Shown piece by piece: positions 1 to 7,797 of a stretch of 64,000 nt of DNA. Origin of the DNA: Bacteroidetes bacterium GWB2_32_14 (GTDB lineage Bacteria; Bacteroidota; Bacteroidia; Bacteroidales; UBA12077); contig MENK01000009.1 of NCBI GenBank assembly GCA_001768235.1, forward strand, positions 27,377 to 91,376. Direction: 5' to 3'. Position 1 is the stretch's first letter; the number at the start of each line of letters is the position of its first letter. The translations under genes and the position numbers were made by a program. The notes beneath the pieces were generated by a model. It was not told the origin of the DNA, made no database searches, and worked only from the letters and a program-made list of their open reading frames with translations.

Positions 1-2
1 AT

Positions 3-236
3 TATATTAACGGTATCTACCAGTTTATAGAAAATGATTTTCTTTTACAATTCGATGGGAATAAAAGCATTGGTTTTTACAATTATAAAAAGGACAGCTT
101 ACTCAGGCAAAATTTATTGAATGACACGAAAGAATATGTTGCTTATGAGAACAAATTAAAAGCTTTTATTCAGTCGTACAATCAAAGACTGAATCAGAAT
201 AAAATGGTTATTCAAAAACCGGTAAATAATAAGTAA
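3..236 (+). CDS. C-terminal fragment of an LTA-synthase-like sulfatase (partial)
   Basis: An open frame runs in from the left edge and ends at a TAA at 234-236, giving 77 residues. The text (FDGNKSIGFYN, then a run ending KAFIQSYNQRLNQN) resembles the C-terminal tail of Bacteroidota membrane sulfatases of the LTA synthase family, which act on phosphate or phosphoethanolamine esters outside the membrane. A full-length family member lies at 37391-39223, but its own tail is different, so this would be a second, diverged member. The catalytic part is outside the window; family assignment rests on the tail alone. Confidence 0.55.
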   Translation, partial: YINGIYQFIENDFLLQFDGNKSIGFYNYKKDSLLRQNLLNDTKEYVAYENKLKAFIQSYNQRLNQNKMVIQKPVNNK

Positions 237-384
237 TATCCTGAATCCTTTTATACTTATTCCTTTTTAATTGCATCAAAATTTTAGTGTTGTAAATCAT
301 CTTTTTTCTTTTTCGTGTTTTTTTGGGAAACATAGTAATTGTTGTAATTTTGTTATCACATTTTCTTGTAAAGAAACCATGTTT

Positions 385-912
385 ATGAAACGATTTTTAT
401 TTGTTACAATTTTAATTACACATCTCCAATATGTTAATTCACAGGAAAACACGTATTATATATTTGATTTTCTTATTGGTAATTGGGTAGGAAGTGGAAC
501 AGGCATTGGAAAAAGCAAATCGGAAATCTCTGCAAGTTTCAGTTACACGATGGGTAATACTTATATAGAGGTAAATCATCATACAGAATTTGAACCCTCG
601 GATAAAAGGATAAAAGGCGAAATTCATGATGACTGGGGTATGATAAGCTACGACAAGCAACGTGAAGTATATGTTTACAGGCAGTTTAACATTGAAGGAT
701 TTTACAATCAATTTATCCTGATTGATTCATTAACAAATGAAAATATCTTTGTTTTCGAGACAGAACAAACTGAAAACGTTGTCGCCGGGAGCAAAACACG
801 GTTTACAGTGAAGAAAATAAATAATTTCGAGATTGAAACCTATTATGATTTGTCGTTACCTGATAAAGAATTTGCAAATTACAGCAGGAACAAACTTATA
901 AAAGAAGAATAA
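385..912 (+). CDS. Exported DUF1579/nitrobindin-like beta-barrel protein
   Basis: The frame is open from 271, but I place the start at the ATG at 385 because the protein then begins with a clean signal peptide (MKRFLFVTILITHLQYVNSQ); an ATG at 379 is the alternative. The mature part starts with a short beta strand and LIGNWVGSGTG, a G-x-W-x-G-x-G pattern seen at the front of small lipocalin-like barrels such as DUF1579 and nitrobindin. About 175 residues in all. The rest alternates beta strands with no catalytic motif I can name. Function unknown; possibly ligand binding outside the cytoplasm. Confidence 0.6.
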   Translation: MKRFLFVTILITHLQYVNSQENTYYIFDFLIGNWVGSGTGIGKSKSEISASFSYTMGNTYIEVNHHTEFEPSDKRIKGEIHDDWGMISYDKQREVYVYRQFNIEGFYNQFILIDSLTNENIFVFETEQTENVVAGSKTRFTVKKINNFEIETYYDLSLPDKEFANYSRNKLIKEE

Positions 913-942
913 AAAATCAGGCTAAAAAGCCTGATTTTTTTA
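911..942. terminator. Bidirectional intrinsic terminator
   Basis: An 8 bp perfect stem (ATCAGGCT at 916-923 with AGCCTGAT at 928-935) with an AAAA loop is flanked by A-rich and T-rich runs on both sides. It sits between two convergent genes and can serve both. Confidence 0.85.
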
Positions 943-1155
943 ATGATGCCCTTCGTATTTAAACGACACTTTTACTTTAGCCCTGTAAGCTTCAATTTTA
1001 CCATCTTTAATTTGCATGTCGAGTTGAGAGATTTCTGCTATTCGTAAATCGCGCAGGCTTTCTGCTGCTTTTTTTATAGCTGCTCCGGCTGCTTTTTCCC
1101 ACGATTCGGTACTGGTACCTACCAGTTCAATAATTTTGTAAACTGCTTCGGGCAT
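940..1155 (-). CDS. Dodecin family flavin-binding protein
   Basis: This 71-residue protein matches the dodecin family along its length: VYKIIELVGTSTESWEKA at the front and a closing beta hairpin. Dodecins form 12-subunit hollow shells that bind riboflavin, lumichrome or FAD and buffer free flavin. The family tryptophan that stacks on the isoalloxazine ring is present (W19, in SWEKA). The gene is monocistronic and shares a terminator with its convergent neighbour. A likely ribosome site, the reverse complement of CCTCCTTTT, lies at about 1161-1169 upstream of the ATG. Confidence 0.93.
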   Translation of the reverse strand: MPEAVYKIIELVGTSTESWEKAAGAAIKKAAESLRDLRIAEISQLDMQIKDGKIEAYRAKVKVSFKYEGHH

Positions 1156-1399
1156 ATAAACCTCCTTTTTTATTGTTTGGTAATTATAAAGATTAGTTAA
1201 AGTTACTTATAAATGAAACCAATGTCAATGTTAAAAATTTCAACCAGATTTTTTAAATGAAAAAAGTTCGTGTATAATTTGTAGTATTGTTTTTATGTGA
1301 ATCAAAATTTATATCTAATTTTAGTTTTTTAATTTTAAAAATTCATTTTTCGCTAAACGCCTGATTATCAAAATAAAAAAAAATAAATACTATTAAGCT

Positions 1400-1987
1400 A
1401 TGAATTTAGTAAGAAGAGTTAAATCGATAATATTAAAGCCTAAATTGGTTTGGTCAGTTATTAGCCAGGAAAACAACAAAATAGATTACCTTTTAAAGAA
1501 TTACCTTTTAAAGTTAGCATTAATTCCTGCTTTCGCGCATATTATCGGCTACGGGGTTTTTGGTTACCATCAAACCAATGTCGGTTTCGATACCAGTTTT
1601 TTTATTGGAATTAAATATGCTTTTGTTATTTACGTTACAATTGTTTGCAGCATTTTTGTTTCTGCATGGATCATAAGCCAGATGGCTTCCCTGTTCGGAA
1701 CAGAAAAAAACCTGAATAAAGCATTTGAGCTGGTAGTTTATGCATATACCCCCATGTTGTTTTTCAGTATATTGAATATTTCAACATCCATGCACAGTAT
1801 TGTTGATTTTATGAGCTTATTTGGTTTAATTGTTTTGTACCACGGGTTTATACCCATGCTGAAAGTAAGTGAAGAAAAACAGGTAACATACTATATCCTG
1901 AGTTCAATCTCAATTATTACTGTTTTCGTATTTATCTTAAAAATTTTCACACTTATAATTATAGGTAATGTTGTTGAGCCTGTTTAA
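1400..1987 (+). CDS. Yip1 family integral membrane protein
   Basis: The 195-residue protein has an amphipathic N-terminal segment (LVRRVKSIILKPKLVW) followed by about five hydrophobic helices, the layout of bacterial Yip1/YIF1-domain proteins. The family has no assigned reaction in bacteria. The gene stands 27 bp before the YdeI-like gene on the same strand, so the two may be co-transcribed. No charged catalytic cluster is visible in the membrane helices. Confidence 0.7.
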   Translation: MNLVRRVKSIILKPKLVWSVISQENNKIDYLLKNYLLKLALIPAFAHIIGYGVFGYHQTNVGFDTSFFIGIKYAFVIYVTIVCSIFVSAWIISQMASLFGTEKNLNKAFELVVYAYTPMLFFSILNISTSMHSIVDFMSLFGLIVLYHGFIPMLKVSEEKQVTYYILSSISIITVFVFILKIFTLIIIGNVVEPV

Positions 1988-2014
1988 AAAGTATAATCGA
2001 AAACTTTACATTTT

Positions 2015-2581
2015 ATGGAAACTCTCTTTTGCAAAAACCGGGATGAATGGCGTGATTGGTTAGAAAAAAATCACAATCAAACAAATGAAATCTGGTTAAT
2101 TTATTATAAAAAACACACTAAAAAACAATCGGTATCTTATAACGATGCCGTTGAAGAGGCCTTGTGTTTTGGATGGATCGACAGCCTGGTAAAAAGTATC
2201 GACAAAGATACTTACATGCAAAAGTACACGCCAAGAAAGAAGAACAGTGTTTGGTCTTTAGTGAATAAGAAGCGTTCAGAAAAGATGATTCAGGATAAGA
2301 AAATGACCAGGGCAGGTTTTGAACAGATTGAAATTGCAAAAAATAATGGGAAATGGGAATCTGCTTATTCAAGTAAAGTAATTAGCGAGGTACCCGACGA
2401 GCTTATAAAAGCTCTTGAAAACAACCCTGGCGCTTTAAATTACTTTAATAAATTATCGCGTTCTCACCAGAATATATATATTGGCTGGATTTTATCGGCT
2501 AAGTTACAGGAAACCCAAAAAAGACGGATAGCTGCTGTTATTGAACGCTTAGAAAAAAATCTAAAACCGGGACTTGTCTAA
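2015..2581 (+). CDS. YdeI/OmpD-associated family protein
   Basis: The 188-residue protein shows the family pattern: an N-terminal NRDEWRDWLEKNH, then IWLIYYKKH, the strongly conserved EALCFGWIDSLVKSID, YMQKYTPRKKNSVWS, and a C-terminal basic helix. YdeI-type proteins have been linked to protection against bacteriocins and to envelope stress, without a settled biochemical role. The stop overlaps the last codons of the convergent MalY-like gene by 4 bp, so no terminator separates them. Confidence 0.85.
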   Translation: METLFCKNRDEWRDWLEKNHNQTNEIWLIYYKKHTKKQSVSYNDAVEEALCFGWIDSLVKSIDKDTYMQKYTPRKKNSVWSLVNKKRSEKMIQDKKMTRAGFEQIEIAKNNGKWESAYSSKVISEVPDELIKALENNPGALNYFNKLSRSHQNIYIGWILSAKLQETQKRRIAAVIERLEKNLKPGLV

Positions 2582-3759
2582 CTCTCATGGAATTTATATT
2601 TTACAGCATTTTCAATGTTCCAGAGCGCTTTCTCAATTATTTTTCGCTGACAGGCTACATTCAATCTCATAAATCCTTCGCCACCAGTACCAAAAGTACG
2701 TCCATCGTTCATTCCAATATTTGCCTTTTCAATAAAAAACTTATTCAGCTCATCTCCTTTTAAATTGAGCTGCCTGCAATCGAGCCAGATTAAATAAGTA
2801 CCTTCGGGGCGAATCATTCGAATTTTAGGAATTCTTTCTTTTATATAATTCTCGACAAAATCAATATTACCTGAAACATACTCTAATAATTGTTGTAACC
2901 ATTCGTCCCCGTTAGTATAAGCCGCTTCGGTGGCTGCAATCCCAAACATATTTCCCAATCCCACGTGTATGGTGTGCATTACTTCATCAAATTTCTCTTT
3001 TAGTTTTTTATTCGAAATGATTACCGACGACGATGATAAGCCGGCCATGTTAAATGTTTTACTGGATGATATGAAGGTTATCGTGTTATCTGCTATTTCA
3101 TCGGATATTGATGCCAGAGGTATAAATGTATTGGGTTTAAAAACAAGGTCGGAATGAATCTCATCTGCAACTACCAAAACATTCTGTTTTAAACACAATT
3201 CGCCAAGTTGTTTTAGTTCTTCTCTTCTCCATACTGTTCCTCCCGGGTTTTGCGGGTTCGATAAAAACAATATTTTAACATCTTTGAGTTTATTTTCAAG
3301 ATCGTTAAAATCTATTGTATATCTTCCATTATTTAACACCAGTGGATTTTCGACAACCTGCCTGCCATTATCTTTAATAACAAAGAAAAACGGGTGATAA
3401 ACAGGTGGTTGTACAATAATCTTATCGCCGGGTTTAGTAAATGCCAGAACCGATAAACTCAACGATGGAACAACACCCGGGCTAAATGAAATCCAATCTT
3501 GTTTTATATTCCATTGATGATGCCTTTTTACCCAGTTTATAATAGATTCGTAATACGATTTGGTTATCAGGAAATATCCAAAAATATCATTTTCAGTACA
3601 TTTTTCAAGTGAATCAACAATAAAATCGGGAGTTCTGAAGTCCATGTCGGCAACCCACATGGGAATAACATCTGCGTTTCCAAATTTCTCTTTACGGATA
3701 TCATACTTCAGCGAAGCCGTGTTTTCACGGTTTATGGGTTCATCAAAATTATATTTCAT
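2578..3759 (-). CDS. MalY/PatB-type cystathionine beta-lyase (PLP)
   Basis: This 393-residue fold-type I PLP enzyme carries the MalY/PatB hallmarks: WVADMDF near residue 35, SNPQNPGG at about 167-174, VADEIHSDLV at about 197-206, and the Schiff-base lysine in SSSKTFNMAG (K234). Enzymes of this group cleave cystathionine or cysteine conjugates to pyruvate, ammonia and a thiol. Length is normal. The substrate cannot be told from sequence. It lies upstream of, and converges with, the YdeI-like gene. Confidence 0.88.
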   Translation of the reverse strand: MKYNFDEPINRENTASLKYDIRKEKFGNADVIPMWVADMDFRTPDFIVDSLEKCTENDIFGYFLITKSYYESIINWVKRHHQWNIKQDWISFSPGVVPSLSLSVLAFTKPGDKIIVQPPVYHPFFFVIKDNGRQVVENPLVLNNGRYTIDFNDLENKLKDVKILFLSNPQNPGGTVWRREELKQLGELCLKQNVLVVADEIHSDLVFKPNTFIPLASISDEIADNTITFISSSKTFNMAGLSSSSVIISNKKLKEKFDEVMHTIHVGLGNMFGIAATEAAYTNGDEWLQQLLEYVSGNIDFVENYIKERIPKIRMIRPEGTYLIWLDCRQLNLKGDELNKFFIEKANIGMNDGRTFGTGGEGFMRLNVACQRKIIEKALWNIENAVKYKFHES

Positions 3760-3790
3760 AAGAAGGCATTTAGCTGCTACTTTTAAGTTG

Positions 3791-4426
3791 TTATTTAGAG
3801 TAACCTACAGTTTGGCAATAAATTACATGTTTCGTTTCGCTTAAATTCAGCACTTTAGCAATTTCAGCGTTGTCGATATAAGCCCTGAAAACCGAAATCA
3901 AGCCTTCCGAAGCACAATACAAGTAAACATTTTGCCCAATAAACCCGCAATGCGTGGCTGCTGTCATGGTTTTTACTTCGTCGGAGCCATTCCCTGCCTT
4001 TGAAAAATCAGAAACATAAACAAGATTTACTGCGGCAACCTTAACAAAATCCTGCTTGCCTGTTAATTCCCTGATATCGTTATCTAACACCTTTTGTAAT
4101 GCATGTTCTTTGGGCAGGTATAAGAAAGCGCCATCTTTTGTTGTTACATATATTTCCATATCCTGGACATTGCGAGAAGTAGGTATTGTATGTTTACCTG
4201 CATCAGGCCTGTTTATTCCATAAGCAGCCCAAAGCAAATCGGAAAGTTGTTGCCGGGTTAAATCCTTGTCGATAAAATCACGGCTCGATTGTCGTTCATT
4301 TAATACCTGCATTAATGGTTTACCCCCCGTTTTATCTGGTTCCGGGAGTTTGGTTATTTCTTGTGCAATACCTTGATTAATAACAAGTGTACATATGAGT
4401 ACAAATCCTAATTTTAAAGTTTTCAT
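3791..4426 (-). CDS. Exported SagB/ThcOx-type nitroreductase family protein
   Basis: The 211-residue protein has a signal peptide (MKTLKLGFVLICTLVINQGIAQ) followed by a nitroreductase-fold domain: RQSSRDFIDKDLT, LSDLLWAAYGINRP and the C-terminal half with QNVYLYCASEGL. These are flavin-binding features of the SagB-like branch, which oxidises peptides or reduces small electrophiles. Export is unusual for an FMN enzyme and is discussed in the findings. It lies 4 bp downstream of the thioesterase gene on the same strand, so the two are probably one transcript. Confidence 0.82.
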   Translation of the reverse strand: MKTLKLGFVLICTLVINQGIAQEITKLPEPDKTGGKPLMQVLNERQSSRDFIDKDLTRQQLSDLLWAAYGINRPDAGKHTIPTSRNVQDMEIYVTTKDGAFLYLPKEHALQKVLDNDIRELTGKQDFVKVAAVNLVYVSDFSKAGNGSDEVKTMTAATHCGFIGQNVYLYCASEGLISVFRAYIDNAEIAKVLNLSETKHVIYCQTVGYSK

Positions 4427-4430
4427 AGTT

Positions 4431-4820
4431 TTATTTTTTGTTTAAGTTATTCATGAATTGTTTTGAATTGATAATATAACGAATATGAGTTCCCTCGCCT
4501 ATTTTACCTTCTTCGTCGTATGCGGCAACATGAAAAGTAAGTTTTTTCCCGTCAACTTCTTCAAGTGTTGCAGTGCATTTAACTTCCATCCCTACCGGTG
4601 TAGGTTTAAAATGACGGATATTTACTTCGAATCCTACAGTATTGTGTTCTTCACCCAAGAATGGCAGAACAGTTTCTAAAGATGCATGTTCCATTAAAGC
4701 AATCATAGCAGGTGTAGCAAAAACTTCAACTAAACCTGAGCCATATTTTGCTGCTGTGTCTTCGAATCTTACTTTTTGTGTTTCCGTGTAGGTTAATCCG
4801 GGTTTTAAATTAAATTCCAT
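4431..4820 (-). CDS. FlK-like hotdog-fold acyl-CoA thioesterase
   Basis: The 129-residue protein is a single hotdog domain of the fluoroacetyl-CoA thioesterase (FlK) type. The residues I align with the FlK catalytic triad are T36, E44 and H70; the spacings (8 and 26 residues) are the same as in FlK (T42, E50, H76). That supports thioesterase chemistry on a small acyl-CoA. Nothing supports fluoroacetate itself as the substrate. It is the first gene of a pair with the exported nitroreductase. Confidence 0.8.
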   Translation of the reverse strand: MEFNLKPGLTYTETQKVRFEDTAAKYGSGLVEVFATPAMIALMEHASLETVLPFLGEEHNTVGFEVNIRHFKPTPVGMEVKCTATLEEVDGKKLTFHVAAYDEEGKIGEGTHIRYIINSKQFMNNLNKK

Positions 4821-4867
4821 AGTTTAAAATTTGAATGAATAAAGATAATGAATACAATTGTTCTAAA

Positions 4868-4901
4868 ATAAAAAAGGTGCTGATAAAAGTCAACACCTTA
4901 A
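4868..4901 (-). terminator. Intrinsic terminator after the flavodiiron gene
   Basis: AAGGTG (4874-4879) pairs with CACCTT (4894-4899), with further pairing inside after one mismatch. On the minus strand the stem is followed by a U-rich run, as expected downstream of the gene ending at 4920. Confidence 0.7.
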
Positions 4902-4919
4902 ATTTTTTGTAAAATAAAA

Positions 4920-6116
4920 TTATGATTTCAATTTTCCGGACATGGCTTTTGCCAATATTTCGCATCGTTTAAATGCATCGTCTCCTGGTATTCCTTTTAT
5001 ATCAATTGGTTCAGAAACCAAATCCCATTTAATCGTTTCATAAAACTTATGCAATGCTTTCACTCCTCCACCATTCCAGCTGTAAGAACCGAATAAACCC
5101 AACAGGTGTTTTTCAACGCCCATGTGTTCTAATGTTCGTGTAAAATTCTCCATAGTTGGAAGCATCCCTGAATTGTATGCACAACTTCCTAAAATTACTC
5201 CTTTATATTGCCATATTTCGCTAATTAAATAAGAGATATGAGTTTTCGATACATCATAAACCCTGATTTTCTTAATCCCGTTTTCAGACAGTTTACGTGC
5301 AATACAATCGGCCATCTTGGCTGTGTTTCCATACATCGATCCATAAATAATGACAACACCATTCTCTGTTTCGAATTTGCTCCATTTGTCGTATAACGAA
5401 AGAACCTTATTTACATCTTTACGCCATATTGGGCCATGTGTAGAACAAATGTATTTAACTTCAACACCTTTTAGTTTTGCGAATGCTTTTTGTACCATGT
5501 TGCTGTATTGACCAACAATATTTGAATAGTACCGGCGCATATCGTCAAGATAATACTCATCGAATTCGATTTCATCGTCGAAAATACCACCATCTAATGT
5601 TCCAAAGCTTCCGAATGCATCGCCAGAGAATAAGATTTTATCTGTTATATCGTAACTCATCATGGTTTCTGGCCAGTGTACCCAGGGAGTCATTATAAAT
5701 TTCAATTTATGATATCCAAGGTTTAACTCATTGCCATCTTCAACCTGATGCCATTTGTCCTGGTATCCATAATATGATTCCAGAATTTTAAATGTTTTCA
5801 GGTTACCAACAATTTTTACATCAGGATATTTCTCAACAACTGATTTAATGGCTCCTGAATGATCAGGTTCCATGTGGTTAATAATTAAATAATCAATGGA
5901 ACGGCTTTTGCCAATTAATTCTTCAATTTTATCAAGATAATCGTCTGCTGAAGAAAAGTGGAGAGTATCTACTAAAGCAATTTTCTCATCAACAATTAAA
6001 TAGGAGTTATAAGAAACGCCATTGGGTATAGGCCACATATTCTCGAAAAGATGAGTTCTTCTGTCGTTTACTCCCAGCCAATATACTTTATCTGTAACTT
6101 TAACCGTATTGTGCAT
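4920..6116 (-). CDS. FprA-type flavodiiron protein (oxygen/NO reductase)
   Basis: The 398-residue class A flavodiiron protein joins an MBL-fold diiron domain to a flavodoxin domain (from about residue 254). Diiron ligands are visible: H81-x-E83-x-D85-H86 (HMEPDHSG), H147, D166 and H227. The FMN loop is GSMYGNTAKMA. The enzyme reduces O2 to water or NO to N2O with electrons from rubredoxin or a similar carrier, as part of oxygen or nitrosative defence in anaerobes. No rubredoxin domain is fused. Single gene with its own terminator. Confidence 0.93.
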   Translation of the reverse strand: MHNTVKVTDKVYWLGVNDRRTHLFENMWPIPNGVSYNSYLIVDEKIALVDTLHFSSADDYLDKIEELIGKSRSIDYLIINHMEPDHSGAIKSVVEKYPDVKIVGNLKTFKILESYYGYQDKWHQVEDGNELNLGYHKLKFIMTPWVHWPETMMSYDITDKILFSGDAFGSFGTLDGGIFDDEIEFDEYYLDDMRRYYSNIVGQYSNMVQKAFAKLKGVEVKYICSTHGPIWRKDVNKVLSLYDKWSKFETENGVVIIYGSMYGNTAKMADCIARKLSENGIKKIRVYDVSKTHISYLISEIWQYKGVILGSCAYNSGMLPTMENFTRTLEHMGVEKHLLGLFGSYSWNGGGVKALHKFYETIKWDLVSEPIDIKGIPGDDAFKRCEILAKAMSGKLKS

Positions 6117-6205
6117 ATTCAGTAATATTTTATCGATAATATATTATTCGCGGCAAAAATAGTACAAAAAATTGTGAACCATGAATTGTGAATAGTTTAA
6201 AAAAA

Positions 6206-7024
6206 TTATTTAATTTCAGATGAGAGCGGGAATTTCAGGTTTTCGGTACTTACAAGAGTTGCTTTTACCGAGCCAATAAGAATTTTAGCATCAACAAGAA
6301 CAGGTACCCGGTTTAAGTCGTCTGTTACCCAAACAAAAAGATCTTCTCCCCCTTTAAATATTGTACCTTCAATTAATAAAACCGAAAATTTCATGGTTTT
6401 AAATTTGCGGTTATCATGAGTTTCCAATATTTCTTTTCCCAAATAACGAATATACAAATCAAAGAACTCATTATCGAGGAGTATTCGAACAGGTATCTTG
6501 TCGTTTATTTTATACTTACCAAAATCAATATTCCTGGTATAATAAACAGCAGAAAGAAGATCGAATGCATTTTCACGAAGCTTTACAGTATCTTCGGTAT
6601 AGACCTTATCTGTCTTTTTTATTTTGGTATATACCAGGCTGTCGGTATAATTAAAAAAACAACGATCCAGCACGTTGTATCCGCCTTCCGAAGTATTGCG
6701 TTCGAAGAAAAATGGTTGCAACGAATTAATATCTGAATAGGATTGAAAATAATCCCTCACTTTAAAAAACCAATCGTATGAATTTAAGCTTGTCCCGAAA
6801 CTTTTAAAATGATAAGCATCCTGGTTTTTATATTTCGATTTGGAAACAGAGAATTCAACTGTACCGGCATTTAACCATATTATTCCCCAGTTGTAAACAG
6901 CATTGTATGTAATTTTTTCGCCAGAATTAAATACAGGAAAATGTTCATCTATAACCTGAGAATAACCAAAAATCGTTCTGCTAAAAAAAAGTACGATTAG
7001 AATGGCAAGGCGAGTTATTTTCAC
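6206..7024 (-). CDS. Exported DUF3108 protein
   Basis: A 272-residue protein with a signal peptide (to about residue 22, GYSQ) and the DUF3108 pattern: GEKITYNAVYNWGIIWLNAGTVEF at the front (the mature start) and ETHDNRKFKTMKFSVLLIEG with VWVTDDLNRVPVLVDAKILIGSVKATL near the end. DUF3108 proteins are beta-rich, exported, and of unknown function. It is 13 bp downstream of the beta-barrel-like gene at 7038-7709 and likely shares its transcript, which suggests an envelope role. Confidence 0.85.
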   Translation of the reverse strand: MKITRLAILIVLFFSRTIFGYSQVIDEHFPVFNSGEKITYNAVYNWGIIWLNAGTVEFSVSKSKYKNQDAYHFKSFGTSLNSYDWFFKVRDYFQSYSDINSLQPFFFERNTSEGGYNVLDRCFFNYTDSLVYTKIKKTDKVYTEDTVKLRENAFDLLSAVYYTRNIDFGKYKINDKIPVRILLDNEFFDLYIRYLGKEILETHDNRKFKTMKFSVLLIEGTIFKGGEDLFVWVTDDLNRVPVLVDAKILIGSVKATLVSTENLKFPLSSEIK

Positions 7025-7037
7025 TTGTTTGTATTTT

Positions 7038-7709
7038 TTAATAATCGAAAATACCTAAACCGGAATGATTGTAATTAAATGGTGATTGATAAAACGGGGA
7101 AATGGAATTATATACCGGGTTTAAGCCTTTTGAATAACGAAATTGCGCATTGAATTGGAATTTTTCAGAAATTTTATAACCAACACCCAGTGAGACAGAC
7201 TTATAATCATTGTCGTACATACCAGAATTGTAATCGTTATACATTGATTGATTTTCGAAATATGTGCCATCGCCATAAATACTCCATTTTTCGGAAATCT
7301 GGTACAGAACCGAGCCATTTATTCCATAATTTGATGTATTCGAATTATACGCTCCGGCCTGGTATCCCGAAAAATTCTCCAGTCCGTTATAATTATTCTG
7401 CATGATAACTCCATTAATAGTAAAACTTAACCTGTCGCCTGCAATATAATTAACGCTTGGAGCCACGTAGGAACTCATCATTGACAAGTTATTCGAAAAA
7501 CTGTTATACCCTGCACCCACGCTCACTGAATAGCTTACCCTGTTTTGATTTTTAATAAGGCTTTGTTTTTTCTCGTTTTTATCTTCTTTTTTAGATAGTA
7601 CAGAGCTATCGATTGGTTGATAAAATTTAGGCATAAAAGGACGAATCTGCCCAAACGACAAGCTTATTGCAGAGAAAAGAATTCCAATGGTAATTAATCT
7701 AGTTTTCAT
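7038..7709 (-). CDS. Small outer-membrane beta-barrel-like protein
   Basis: The 223-residue protein has a signal peptide ending at SFGQ and, after a charged stretch at about 40-52, alternating hydrophobic/aromatic beta strands (SVSVGAGYNSF, KWSIYGDGTYF, SVSLGVGYKIS, FQFNAQFRYS). This reads as a small 8-10-strand outer-membrane barrel. It ends in an aromatic residue (Y). I cannot name a family. Predicted partner in the same transcript is the DUF3108 protein. Confidence 0.55.
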   Translation of the reverse strand: MKTRLITIGILFSAISLSFGQIRPFMPKFYQPIDSSVLSKKEDKNEKKQSLIKNQNRVSYSVSVGAGYNSFSNNLSMMSSYVAPSVNYIAGDRLSFTINGVIMQNNYNGLENFSGYQAGAYNSNTSNYGINGSVLYQISEKWSIYGDGTYFENQSMYNDYNSGMYDNDYKSVSLGVGYKISEKFQFNAQFRYSKGLNPVYNSISPFYQSPFNYNHSGLGIFDY

Positions 7710-7797
7710 TACTCTTGTTCAATTTAATAGCAAACGAAAATCAAAAACGAATTATTATACATCAAAAATAATCAATTTCATTCAATTTAGTTCAATT

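Noticed and set aside
271..384. Upstream ATG start giving a 213-residue protein
   Set aside because: The extra N-terminal part is cysteine-rich and not protein-like, while the inner ATG gives a clean signal peptide.
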